Shown in pieces: positions 8,881 through 16,662 of a DNA stretch of 43,309 bases (position 1 is its first letter; the number at the start of each line of letters is the position of its first letter). The stretch is taken from the NCBI GenBank assembly GCA_016938175.1, contig JAFGVE010000036.1, positions 1-43,309 on the forward strand, in the 5' to 3' direction. The notes under the pieces were generated by a model. The model was not told the DNA's origin. It saw nothing but the letters and a program-made list of their open reading frames with translations, and did no database searches. This stretch comes from Campylobacterales bacterium (GTDB taxonomy: Bacteria; Campylobacterota; Campylobacteria; Campylobacterales; Sulfurimonadaceae). Both the position numbers and the translations under genes were made by a program.

Positions 8881-8964
8881 ACTGGACTCCTTATTTTTTT
8901 CCTGCATTGTATACAAAGGTATATTTAGTTTTAATTTAAACAATTAGCATAAGCATTTAATCTC

Positions 8965-8989
8965 TATACTTTTAAGAAAAGCATATACT
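8965..8989 (+). promoter_or_regulatory. Promoter region of the thioredoxin operon
   Basis: Two TATACT boxes, at 8965-8970 and 8984-8989, lie upstream of the trxC-like gene. The second is 29 bases before its ATG. The ribosome binding site is GAGGAG at about 9008-9013. Confidence 0.45.
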
Positions 8990-9018
8990 TCGCTCAATAA
9001 AATCTCCGAGGAGAATGT

Positions 9019-9453
9019 ATGAATAACTTAACGATTGTATGTGCGAATTGTAGTGAAATAAACTCTATAGAGCTTCAAGGCGAGAGAGTATTATATGAAT
9101 GTAAAAGCTGTAAAGAGGCCGTAGATGACTCTTTTCCTGTAGAAGTGAGTGATACAAGCGCAAAGCTACATATTGATAATGATGAATTACCACTTATTTT
9201 GAGTTTTTACTCTGAGTTTTGTGGACCTTGTGTTGCCATGGAAGAAGATTACGAAAACGCTGCTATGTCTCAATATTTGCAGACTCGTTTTTTACGTTTA
9301 GATGCTGATAAGCATCATGAGTTAGCAAAAAGTTATGGTGTACAGGGTGTACCAACACTTATTGCTTTTAAAGATGGTACTGAAATAGCTCGTGCTACAC
9401 AGGCACTTTCGGAAGTACAACTTACAATCTGGGCTGAACGTTTACGTTCATAA
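9019..9453 (+). CDS. trxC: Thioredoxin with N-terminal zinc ribbon (TrxC type)
   Basis: This is a cytoplasmic disulfide reductase of the thioredoxin 2 type. The N-terminus has two Cys pairs, CANC at about 9-12 and CKSC at about 28-31, which should bind zinc as in E. coli TrxC. The thioredoxin fold follows, with active site FCGPC near residues 69-73; Phe replaces the usual Trp before CGPC. The cis-proline is in GVQGVPTLIAF. Length (144) matches TrxC. GAGGAG precedes the start. It is the first of four closely spaced genes on the same strand (9019-10754), the other three unknown. The fold is certain; the gene name follows the zinc ribbon. Confidence 0.88.
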   Translation: MNNLTIVCANCSEINSIELQGERVLYECKSCKEAVDDSFPVEVSDTSAKLHIDNDELPLILSFYSEFCGPCVAMEEDYENAAMSQYLQTRFLRLDADKHHELAKSYGVQGVPTLIAFKDGTEIARATQALSEVQLTIWAERLRS

Positions 9454-9464
9454 ATGGAAATAAA

Positions 9465-9761
9465 ATGGCTTCTTTAAATCAATCAATGCAACTGAAAAAA
9501 AACTGCGAACTTTTTGTGTATGTTTTAGTCTCTTTAGAGAAAGATATACCTGAAGATGTATTAGAGTGTGCTATGTGTGATGACTATCCAATAAACTGCG
9601 CAAAAGAGTTAGCAGATACGCTCTCTTCACTTGATAAAGAGAGTTTTGATAAAATTATGAATAAAGAAAACTCTGCAGAGGCACAAGACCTTAGAAATTG
9701 GTGGGAGATGAGTCAAGAAGCTGATAGACTTCATAAGTTTCTCTCAGCAGACGCAGAGTAA
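9465..9761 (+). CDS. Conserved hypothetical protein in the trxC operon
   Basis: This 98-residue, acidic, mostly helical protein is not recognised. It has three Cys in the first 50 residues (NCELF, ECAMCDDYPINC) without a clean metal-binding spacing. It starts 11 bases after the thioredoxin stop and is followed 17 bases later by the next gene, which has AAAAAGGAAA ahead of it, so it is almost certainly co-transcribed with trxC. Its Cys residues could make it a thioredoxin client, which is speculation. Confidence 0.6.
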   Translation: MASLNQSMQLKKNCELFVYVLVSLEKDIPEDVLECAMCDDYPINCAKELADTLSSLDKESFDKIMNKENSAEAQDLRNWWEMSQEADRLHKFLSADAE

Positions 9762-9778
9762 AAAAGGAAAAACGTAAA

Positions 9779-10219
9779 ATGCAAAGTGGTATGATATTTC
9801 AATATGACAGAAGTGAACAAAATGGGCTTTTAATGCTTACTAACGGAGAAAAAAAAGAGTTTAACATTGACAACTGGGTAGATGCACTCAATGAACCTTT
9901 TGTCGGTCAGAAAATATCATATGAATTTGTATCTGGAAAAGCTCAGATTTGGGTTGAAGGTTCACAGAGACTAGAACTTCAAGAGAGTGCAGTAGAAGTT
10001 GATGAAGATGAGATAGATTTAGGAGATGTAGATGATCATATCACCTACTATATATCTATGGGCTTTAATCTCGTTAAAGATTCAATGGAGAACGGCTCAC
10101 GCATAGTTAATTTACGTTACTATAGAAATGGCGAGTTTGGTGAAGCGACTATAAAAGAGAACAACGGGGTTATCAGCCTAACACAATCAATGAATGGACA
10201 AACGATTGTCAATAGATAA
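9779..10219 (+). CDS. Conserved hypothetical protein, possible OB-like N-terminus
   Basis: This 146-residue protein is of unknown function. The first 60 residues (GMIFQYDRSEQNGLLMLTNG, then VGQKISYEFVSGKAQIWV) have the spacing of a cold-shock or OB-like barrel with a YDR turn, a weak resemblance. A very acidic stretch (EVDEDEIDLGDVDDH) links to a second, beta-rich half. There is no membrane segment. AAGGAAA precedes the start. The end overlaps the next gene by 26 bases, so coupling is likely. Confidence 0.6.
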   Translation: MQSGMIFQYDRSEQNGLLMLTNGEKKEFNIDNWVDALNEPFVGQKISYEFVSGKAQIWVEGSQRLELQESAVEVDEDEIDLGDVDDHITYYISMGFNLVKDSMENGSRIVNLRYYRNGEFGEATIKENNGVISLTQSMNGQTIVNR

Positions 10220-10754
10220 CTTTGTAGACAATTCAGAGCGTTTGGAGTACTATTTTACACCTACACCTTTTCTCTCAAACTTTACCCCATTAATGATAAT
10301 TCTTGATGAAAAGGAGACACATCTTCATTTTGAACACAAGATGTGGAATATACTAACACCTATTGTAGAGTCTCAACAAAAGCTACAACTTTTATGTAAA
10401 AGTGTTGAAGAGATTGCGTTTGAACATGAATTAGAAGAGCATATTTATACTTATGCAAGTGGACATAAGGCCTATACTGCACTTTACTGTGCATTTCAAT
10501 GCTCGGTAAACGCTCTTTTTTTAGATACGCCCATAATTTCTTTAGAAGAGATTAGCCATTTAGAAGAAGTTGTGAGTAAGGTAAATCAGGTACCAATTGT
10601 TTATATCTGTAATAATAACTCAACAGAGTTAGAGAGTTTTTTAAACTCCTTTAGAGTTCAGGTACGTTTTGAACTGTGTGAAACTTTATATACTAGTAAA
10701 GAGTCTCGTGTCAAAGAGATAATGGATATGCTTGCAAAAGAGAGTAGTGCTTAG
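10194..10754 (+). CDS. Conserved hypothetical protein
   Basis: This 186-residue soluble protein has alternating beta strands and helices (PLMIILDEK, NALFLDTPIISLEE, VPIVYICNNN), consistent with a Rossmann-like or receiver-like fold, but no catalytic motif is recognised. The ATG start lies inside the preceding gene without a clear ribosome binding site. A TTG at 10206 is an alternative start that reduces the overlap. It is the last gene of the thioredoxin operon, and its stop overlaps that of the convergent gene by four bases. Confidence 0.55.
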   Translation: MDKRLSIDNFVDNSERLEYYFTPTPFLSNFTPLMIILDEKETHLHFEHKMWNILTPIVESQQKLQLLCKSVEEIAFEHELEEHIYTYASGHKAYTALYCAFQCSVNALFLDTPIISLEEISHLEEVVSKVNQVPIVYICNNNSTELESFLNSFRVQVRFELCETLYTSKESRVKEIMDMLAKESSA

Positions 10755-11149
10755 CATTTTCTAGCAATTTCTCTAAGCTCATCTTCTGTTAAAATGAGAT
10801 TGCATGTGTCTTGTAAAAATGCCAAAAAAGTAAAATCGTTCTCTTGTTGTACCTCTTGGTCAGTCGGTATAAAGTGAATTGTAGATGTTTGAAAAAATTC
10901 TTCAATCTCTTCATCATTTGTATACTCTAGTAGAGCTTTATAAAGTGCTTTAAAATCTGTTTGCTGCTCTTTTACTATACCGCTAATAAAAGAGTCTTTT
11001 TCTTTTATGCAAGAGAGAGAAAGAGTATAGTTTCTATCTCCAACGGTAATGATTCTTTCTCTGCTTTTTGTCTGTTTTTCTTTAGCACTAAGTGTAAAAA
11101 GCTCTTCATCCCAAAAACCTGCTTCATCACCACCTGCAAAACCACCCAT
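10751..11149 (-). CDS. Conserved hypothetical protein, coupled to the small gene upstream
   Basis: This acidic 132-residue protein begins MGGFAGGDEAGFWDEELFTL and is not recognised. The central part (IITVGDRNYTLSLSCIKE) looks like a beta sheet, and the rest is helical and Glu-rich. The start is the ATG ending at 11149, because AAAGGA lies just upstream; a TTG one codon earlier is possible. The ATG overlaps the TGA of the 51-residue gene upstream (TGATG), so translation is probably coupled. The stop overlaps the convergent gene by four bases. Confidence 0.6.
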   Translation of the reverse strand: MGGFAGGDEAGFWDEELFTLSAKEKQTKSRERIITVGDRNYTLSLSCIKEKDSFISGIVKEQQTDFKALYKALLEYTNDEEIEEFFQTSTIHFIPTDQEVQQENDFTFLAFLQDTCNLILTEDELREIARKC

Positions 11150-11304
11150 CAATATCCTTTCATTTCGCCTTCAATAACATTGATGGCTTCTTTGAGTGCT
11201 TCTATAGGTGATAGACCACGCTCCTGCATACGTTCTAGGGCAATGATATGTAGTTTTTCTATATAAATTTGTAAATTTTGTTCTTGAGAGTTATCTTGAT
11301 TCAT
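11149..11304 (-). CDS. Small conserved-looking protein (51 residues)
   Basis: An open frame from ATG (11302-11304) to TGA (11149-11151) encodes a helical 51-residue protein starting MNQDNSQEQNLQIYIEKLHI and ending VIEGEMKGY. The middle, LERMQERGLSPIEALKEA, looks like an amphipathic helix pair. Support comes from the TGATG overlap with the next gene, coding-like codon use and the otherwise empty space. A weak GTGAG precedes the start. Function is unknown; it may be a partner of the 132-residue protein. Confidence 0.55.
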   Translation of the reverse strand: MNQDNSQEQNLQIYIEKLHIIALERMQERGLSPIEALKEAINVIEGEMKGY

Positions 11305-11404
11305 AATGACTCACTTTTTTGGCAGATTGTAGTGCAGTTTTTCTTAGTAGATGCAAAAAACTCTTAACTAGCTTAGAAAAATAGCATTTGATTTAAAAAT
11401 TCAG

Positions 11405-12859
11405 ATGTACAATCGCAGTATGAATTTACATACACTTACTCTCACAACACCTTACTTAGAACTTGAAGAAGAGCTATACCATTTTAGTAATCCTTTAGCA
11501 CTGGATATGCCTTACTTAGTAGCAGGAAGTAAAAAGGCAATACAACTACTTGGATTAAATGAAGACACACTCAATACTTCTGAATTTTTAGCACTTCATA
11601 ATGGAGAGTTCTTGCCAAAAGGTGCAAAACCTTTTTCAATGGGCTATGCAGGACATCAATTTGGCCATTATAATCCTTATCTAGGTGATGGTAGAGCACA
11701 TAACCTAGGTAATGTTAATGGTTGGAATTTACAGCTAAAAGGTTCTGGTGAGACTTTTTATGCACGTTCAGCAGATGGACGTGCATCTCTACGTTCTAGC
11801 ATAAGAGAGTTCTTAATGAGTGAGGCAATGTATCATTTAGGTATACCTACAACTCGTGCTTTAGGGGTTATTGGCTCTGAGACAGAAGTTCTTCGTAATG
11901 GGATAGAGAAGGCAGGAATGGTGCTTCGACTCTCTGAAAGTTGGGTGCGTTTTGGAAGTTTTGAGTATCTCTATTACACTAAAGAGTATGCCAAGCTTGA
12001 ATCTTTAGCAGAGTTTGTCATTAAAGAGAGTTTTTCTCATTTGCAAAATGATGAAGATAGGTTTTATAAAATATTTGCCGAAGTGGTAAAGCGTACAGCT
12101 AAACTTATAGCAAAATGGCAAGGAGTTGGTTTTTGTCATGGAGTTATGAATACAGATAATATGTCCATAATTGGAGTGACACTTGATTATGGGCCTTTTG
12201 CAATGCTTGATGATTTTAACTTTGGTTACGTTTGTAATCAATCTGATAAAGTAGGGCGTTATAGTTATGGCGCTCAACCAAACGTAGCATATTGGAACTT
12301 GACAATGCTTGCAAAGGCACTTACTCCAATACTACCGCAACATCTAAGTCAGCAACTGCTTGATGCATATGGAGAGTATATATATCCAAATGCTTATATT
12401 GAAGAGATGCGGGAGAAGCTCGGTCTATTTGAAAAGCTTGATGAAGACACTGAGCTCATAACAGAACTTGTAGGTGCCATGCAAGATGCATATGTAGACA
12501 ATACACTCTTTTTTAGAACACTAAGTCATTATAATGGAAACAGAGAAGCTCTATATGATATCTGTATGGAACCTATAGTTATTCATAACTGGCTTGAACT
12601 CTATGACACACGCCTGCTTAAAGAAAATACGCCCCAAGATCAGAGAGAAAAGTTTATGCTTACTAAAAATCCAAAATATGTATTGAAAAACTATATGCTC
12701 GAAAAGGCTATTACTAAAAGTTTGCTAGGAGATTTTTCTGAAGTAGAGAAGTTACTTTTTATCGCTTCACACCCTTTTGACGAGTTAGAAGAGTATGAAG
12801 AGTATTCACAAGAGACACCAGAGATATATAAAAATATCGGTCTCTCTTGTTCTTCGTAA
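11405..12859 (+). CDS. selO: Protein adenylyltransferase SelO/YdiU
   Basis: SelO is a pseudokinase-fold enzyme that transfers AMP from ATP to Ser, Thr or Tyr of target proteins and is linked to redox stress. Family hallmarks are visible: GYAGHQFGHYNPYLGDGRA near residues 79-97, LQLKGSGETFYARSADGRA with the ATP-binding Lys, IREFLMSEAMYHLGIPTTRA, and CHGVMNTDNMSIIGVTLDYG with the Mg-binding Asn and Asp. The 484 residues match bacterial SelO without the terminal selenocysteine. Neither candidate start has a good ribosome binding site. The ATG at 11420 (MNLHTLTLTTPY) would remove five residues and fits the family at least as well. The gene stands alone and is convergent with the transporter gene. 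Confidence 0.92.
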   Translation: MYNRSMNLHTLTLTTPYLELEEELYHFSNPLALDMPYLVAGSKKAIQLLGLNEDTLNTSEFLALHNGEFLPKGAKPFSMGYAGHQFGHYNPYLGDGRAHNLGNVNGWNLQLKGSGETFYARSADGRASLRSSIREFLMSEAMYHLGIPTTRALGVIGSETEVLRNGIEKAGMVLRLSESWVRFGSFEYLYYTKEYAKLESLAEFVIKESFSHLQNDEDRFYKIFAEVVKRTAKLIAKWQGVGFCHGVMNTDNMSIIGVTLDYGPFAMLDDFNFGYVCNQSDKVGRYSYGAQPNVAYWNLTMLAKALTPILPQHLSQQLLDAYGEYIYPNAYIEEMREKLGLFEKLDEDTELITELVGAMQDAYVDNTLFFRTLSHYNGNREALYDICMEPIVIHNWLELYDTRLLKENTPQDQREKFMLTKNPKYVLKNYMLEKAITKSLLGDFSEVEKLLFIASHPFDELEEYEEYSQETPEIYKNIGLSCSS

Positions 12860-12860
12860 A

Positions 12861-14111
12861 TTATGCAGCTACTGCTTGCGTGTTTTTGATTTTTTTAATA
12901 TTTACTAACATCCATAAAGATGTAATAAGAGCTACAAAGAAAAGACCAATAAATACATAAAGAGTCTCCGTGTAGCTTCCTGTAGTATCTTTTACATATG
13001 CGATAATTAGCGGTCCTGCAAGTCCTGCAAGTGCCCATGCTGTCAAGATATAACCGTGAATTGCTCCCAGTTCTTTTGTTCCAAATATATCACCGATATA
13101 TGCTGGTATAGAAGCAAAACCACCGCCATAACACATCATGATGTAGTAAAGAAGTATTTGGAAAAAGAAAATACTTGATACTGTTGTTAAAAAGTAAAAA
13201 GCAACGATTTGTGTCACAAAAAATAAAACAAACACTACCGGTCGTGTTAAGTAGTCTGAAATACTTGCCCAAGCAAGTCTTCCCGCACCATTAAATATAC
13301 CCATAAGGCCAACTGCTGAAGCTGCTGCAAGAGCACTTACTCCAACACTTTCTTGAAGAAGAGGAGAAGCAACAGATATGATAGCGATGCCACATGTCAC
13401 ATTAATAAAAAGCATAATCCAAAGACCATAAAATCTTCCAGTCTTTACAGCTTCGTTTCTTGTAATGTTTACAAGATCCTCTTTTACTTTTTTTCTACCC
13501 TCTGCTACAGCTTGACTAAATCTCTCTGGCATGTAGCCTTCAGCTGGATTTTCAAGGTACTGAGCAGCTAAAAACATAACAGTAAAATAGATTGAACCTA
13601 GGATGTAAAATGTTGAAGAGATACCTACATCGTCAATGAGAATTTTAATGGCCGGTCCTGAGATTGCAGAAGCAAAACCAAAGCCCATAATAGCAAAACC
13701 TGTTGCCATACCGCGTCTATCTGGAAACCATTTTACAAGCATAGATACTGGAGATATATATCCAATACCAAGTCCAATACCACCAAGAACACCATATGTA
13801 AGATAAAAAAGTATTTGTGATTCAAGCGCAATTGCCACACCCGAACCAATAGTTCCTGCTCCAAAGAAAACTGCAGCAAGAGTTGCCGCTACTCTTGGAC
13901 CTTTAGCTTCAACAAATTTCCCCATTAATGCGGCTGAAAGGCCAAGAAAAAAGATTGCTATAGAGAAGGTAATTGTTACATCGGTAAGTGACCACTCCAT
14001 AGCAGCTTGAATAGGCTTCACATATACGCTCCAAGCGTATACAGAACCAATACACATATGTATAGCCATGGCAGCTACAACCATGAACCAACGGTTTTTG
14101 ACTTTTGACAT
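12861..14111 (-). CDS. MFS transporter, OFA (oxalate/formate antiporter) family
   Basis: This 416-residue inner membrane carrier has about 12 membrane segments. The first segment reads RWFMVVAAMAIHMCIGSVYA, followed by WSVYVKPIQ, the usual OFA-family opening. Family features include GGIGLGIGYISPVSMLVKWFPDRRG (segment 4 and the cytoplasmic loop) and the Gly-rich GFAIMGFGFASAI. OFA proteins exchange oxalate, formate, lactate, pyruvate or related monocarboxylates; the substrate here cannot be told. AAGGATG lies just before the ATG. The gene is divergent from the REC-GGDEF-EAL gene and convergent with selO. Confidence 0.88.
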   Translation of the reverse strand: MSKVKNRWFMVVAAMAIHMCIGSVYAWSVYVKPIQAAMEWSLTDVTITFSIAIFFLGLSAALMGKFVEAKGPRVAATLAAVFFGAGTIGSGVAIALESQILFYLTYGVLGGIGLGIGYISPVSMLVKWFPDRRGMATGFAIMGFGFASAISGPAIKILIDDVGISSTFYILGSIYFTVMFLAAQYLENPAEGYMPERFSQAVAEGRKKVKEDLVNITRNEAVKTGRFYGLWIMLFINVTCGIAIISVASPLLQESVGVSALAAASAVGLMGIFNGAGRLAWASISDYLTRPVVFVLFFVTQIVAFYFLTTVSSIFFFQILLYYIMMCYGGGFASIPAYIGDIFGTKELGAIHGYILTAWALAGLAGPLIIAYVKDTTGSYTETLYVFIGLFFVALITSLWMLVNIKKIKNTQAVAA

Positions 14112-14176
14112 AGGTCATCCTTTTTTTTGCGCAATTTTATCATGCAAGATTTAAAGCTAAAGCTAGCTAAGATAAA

Positions 14177-14196
14177 TGAGATTTTTTTTAATCTCA
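14177..14196. repeat. Inverted repeat between divergent genes
   Basis: TGAGATT-TTTTTT-AATCTCA has perfect 7-bp arms. It lies between the divergent transporter and REC-GGDEF-EAL genes, about 35 bases upstream of the latter's -10 box. No gene ends here, so it is more likely an operator than a terminator. Confidence 0.4.
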
Positions 14197-14230
14197 AATA
14201 AAGACGATTTAGATTGTAATTAAAAAATGT

Positions 14231-14236
14231 TATAAT
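14231..14236 (+). promoter_or_regulatory. -10 box of the REC-GGDEF-EAL gene
   Basis: TATAAT, 29 bases before the ATG; AAAGGGG is the ribosome binding site. Confidence 0.6.
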
Positions 14237-14265
14237 GCATCAATTATGGATTAAAGGGGCTTTTT

Positions 14266-16008
14266 ATGGCAGAGTTGAAAGATTTGGTTCCATTTACAAA
14301 AAACTTATCTCTCCTTTATATTGATGAAGATACTGAGTTAATGATGAAACTCTCAGATGTGTTACGGAAAGTGTTTCATACTGTAGATGATTCTGAAAAT
14401 GCAACGATTGGTATTGGTTTTTTAAAAATTAACAGTTATGACATTGTTGTTATTGATACAAGTTCTTCTATTATGAGTCCTCAATTACTTATTCAAAATA
14501 TAAGAAAAATTGCTCCTCATCAAGAGATAGTTCTGACACTCAACTCAGATAATGGAAAAATTTATTCTGAACTGTGTGAACTGCAACTTGCCGCTATATT
14601 ACGTAAACCTTTTAAAGCTTCTCAACTTGTTGATGTTATTCATACTATTGCAACAAAGCTTGATTATCAAAGAAAATATTTAGAACCGCAAATCAAAAAA
14701 CTTTCAGATGACTTACTCTATGAACGTAAAAGAATTGGTCGCTTTATGCTTAACGAGAAACAGTTGCAAGCCCGTCTTGATGAGTATGCAAATAATCTTG
14801 ATATGAGTAAAAAAGTTTATGAGCTTACACGTTTACCAAGTAAGTATGCACTGCAAGGAGATTTAGGCTCACGTGAACAAGCAGTTCTTTACATAAATAT
14901 AGACCACTTTGACTTTATAAACACAATCTATGGAATGGGTAAGGCGAACAAACTTTTAAGAGCAACTGCACAACAGCTAAAGTTCTTTTTGCCAACAAAC
15001 GCTAAGTTATATCATATTACAGCGGATGAGTTCGTTATTCTATTAGATGAGCCTTCTCAAGAGCAAGAGTATCAATTAGCTCAACAGATTCAAGCACTTT
15101 TTAAAGAGTCTGCCGTTGAGTTTGATGAATATAATCATTTTGTTGTTTTTTCGATTGGAATAGCTTTAGGAGAGGGAAAACAGCTTTTTGTTAATGCAAA
15201 ATCTGCATCTAAAGAGGCACGTTTTTATGGAGGGAATAACATAGTTATGTATAACTCAAACTCCCAATATATGAGAGAACAAAAAGAGAATCTTTTCTGG
15301 ATAGGCACTCTAAAAAAAGCTTTTGAAGATGATAGAATAGTCAACTACTACCAGCCAATAGTTTCCAATGAAGATGGAAATCAAAAGCATTATGAAGTGC
15401 TGTGTAGACTCATTGATGATAATAACAAGATAATAGATGCAAAGTACTTTATACAAAGTGCAAAACTTGTCGGTTTAGCCTCTCAAGTTACTAAAACTGT
15501 AATAGATAAAGCTTTTAAGCTCTTTGCGAACAATGATTATAACTTCTCCATAAACATTACGATGTATGACCTTCATGAAAACTATCTTGTAAACTTTTTA
15601 AAGTACAAATGTGAACGTTACAATATTGCATCATCAAGAGTGCACTTAGAAATTGTTGAAGATATTTTAACAACAACGACAACAATGGTAGATGAGCAGG
15701 TATCACGTTTAAAAGAGCAGGGCTATCATGTTATTATTGATGACTTTTCAAGTGATAGATCGGCATACAATCGTATGTTTACATTAAAAGCCGAATACAT
15801 CAAAATAGATGGAAGTTTCATAAAAGAGATTTTAACAAATGAAGCTTATAGAGTCATAGTAAAAAGTATTGTAGATTTTGCGAAAAAAAGTGGCATAAAA
15901 ACTATTGCAGAGCATGTTGAATCGGAAGAGATAAATAATGTTGTTAAGGAACTCGGTGTCGACTTTTCACAAGGCTATTTCCTTGGAAAACCATCTATGA
16001 ACCTATAA
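14266..16008 (+). CDS. Receiver-GGDEF-EAL protein, probable c-di-GMP phosphodiesterase
   Basis: This is a 580-residue cytoplasmic signalling protein. Residues about 12-125 form a receiver, with D20 and E21 as the acidic pocket, D64 as probable phosphoacceptor and Lys in LRKPF near 113. Residues about 185-330 are a GGDEF domain whose signature is TADEF, so cyclase activity is unlikely. Residues about 345-580 are an EAL domain with the motif as EVL, NITMYD, LEIVED, the DD of VIIDDFSSDRSA, the Lys of YIKIDGSF and AEHVES. The catalytic set therefore appears intact and c-di-GMP breakdown is the likely output. The start has AAAGGGG and its own TATAAT. No cognate histidine kinase is adjacent. It probably affects motility or biofilm, by family analogy only. 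Confidence 0.88.
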   Translation: MAELKDLVPFTKNLSLLYIDEDTELMMKLSDVLRKVFHTVDDSENATIGIGFLKINSYDIVVIDTSSSIMSPQLLIQNIRKIAPHQEIVLTLNSDNGKIYSELCELQLAAILRKPFKASQLVDVIHTIATKLDYQRKYLEPQIKKLSDDLLYERKRIGRFMLNEKQLQARLDEYANNLDMSKKVYELTRLPSKYALQGDLGSREQAVLYINIDHFDFINTIYGMGKANKLLRATAQQLKFFLPTNAKLYHITADEFVILLDEPSQEQEYQLAQQIQALFKESAVEFDEYNHFVVFSIGIALGEGKQLFVNAKSASKEARFYGGNNIVMYNSNSQYMREQKENLFWIGTLKKAFEDDRIVNYYQPIVSNEDGNQKHYEVLCRLIDDNNKIIDAKYFIQSAKLVGLASQVTKTVIDKAFKLFANNDYNFSINITMYDLHENYLVNFLKYKCERYNIASSRVHLEIVEDILTTTTTMVDEQVSRLKEQGYHVIIDDFSSDRSAYNRMFTLKAEYIKIDGSFIKEILTNEAYRVIVKSIVDFAKKSGIKTIAEHVESEEINNVVKELGVDFSQGYFLGKPSMNL

Positions 16009-16011
16009 TAA

Positions 16012-16527
16012 CTATTCTGTTATAAGGTCATACTCACGGGGATAGTCCGCCTCAAAGAGTTCTGAAGCAAGTCTTGAGTTTTCTTTTTGCTTTTGAAAAT
16101 GTATAGTTACATCATTATCAAACTTATCTTTATAATGCAAAGTACTGATCAGCGAGTTATGTATCTCTATATTGACTTTAGAGCCTTCAAACTCTGCTGT
16201 GTATCTGTTTTGTGAGATTTTTTTAGCGTTTTGAATAAGAGAGAAAAAGTCAAAATCGCTGCGAATATTTCGGACAATAACTTGCTCAATTTCGGGTTCT
16301 ACTATAGTTATTCTTCCTTTTTCAATGTAAACTCTTTTTTCTATTGGTGTTTCATAAGACCAAAATGCAAACTGTGGTTTTTTTGCTTTGAGCTTACCAC
16401 TATAAGAAAGCTCTTTTCCTTTTTCATCTGTGATAGTTTGTATGAACTCTGCTTCAAAAGAGTTTAGCTTGGTAATATCACTAAAAGCAAGCGAGAAAAA
16501 AAGTGTTAAGAGTAGTGTGTATCGCAT
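16012..16527 (-). CDS. lolA: Outer membrane lipoprotein carrier protein LolA
   Basis: LolA is the periplasmic chaperone that takes lipoproteins from the LolCDE exporter to the outer membrane. It starts with a short signal peptide (MRYTLLLTLFFSLAFS). The mature part opens with SFEAEFIQTITDEKGKELSYSG, the typical LolA start, followed by GKLKAKKPQFAFWSYETP. At 171 residues it is slightly short but normal for Campylobacterota. The gene is convergent with the EAL gene (three bases between stops) and divergent from secA. A LolC/E-type permease lies just after secA, so Lol functions cluster here. Confidence 0.88.
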   Translation of the reverse strand: MRYTLLLTLFFSLAFSDITKLNSFEAEFIQTITDEKGKELSYSGKLKAKKPQFAFWSYETPIEKRVYIEKGRITIVEPEIEQVIVRNIRSDFDFFSLIQNAKKISQNRYTAEFEGSKVNIEIHNSLISTLHYKDKFDNDVTIHFQKQKENSRLASELFEADYPREYDLITE

Positions 16528-16617
16528 TATAACTCCTCAATAAATTCCAAGAAGTATAGCCAATTTTTTATTTATACTTTTTGTAAACATTAATGTGATA
16601 GAATAATCTAAATTTAA

Positions 16618-16637
16618 AATTTACTATATAGTAAATT
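16618..16637. promoter_or_regulatory. 20-bp perfect palindrome upstream of secA
   Basis: AATTTACTATATAGTAAATT equals its own reverse complement. It ends 25 bases before the secA ATG and lies just downstream of a possible -10 (TAGAAT near 16599), so it would fall in the leader RNA or across the promoter. Possible roles are an operator or an RNA hairpin. Confidence 0.5.
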
Positions 16638-16662
16638 ATATAGAAAATAGACAAGGTTGCAA

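Noticed and set aside
12780..12859. Selenocysteine codon at the SelO C-terminus
   Set aside because: The frame ends in TAA with no TGA in the last codons; bacterial SelO usually lacks Sec.
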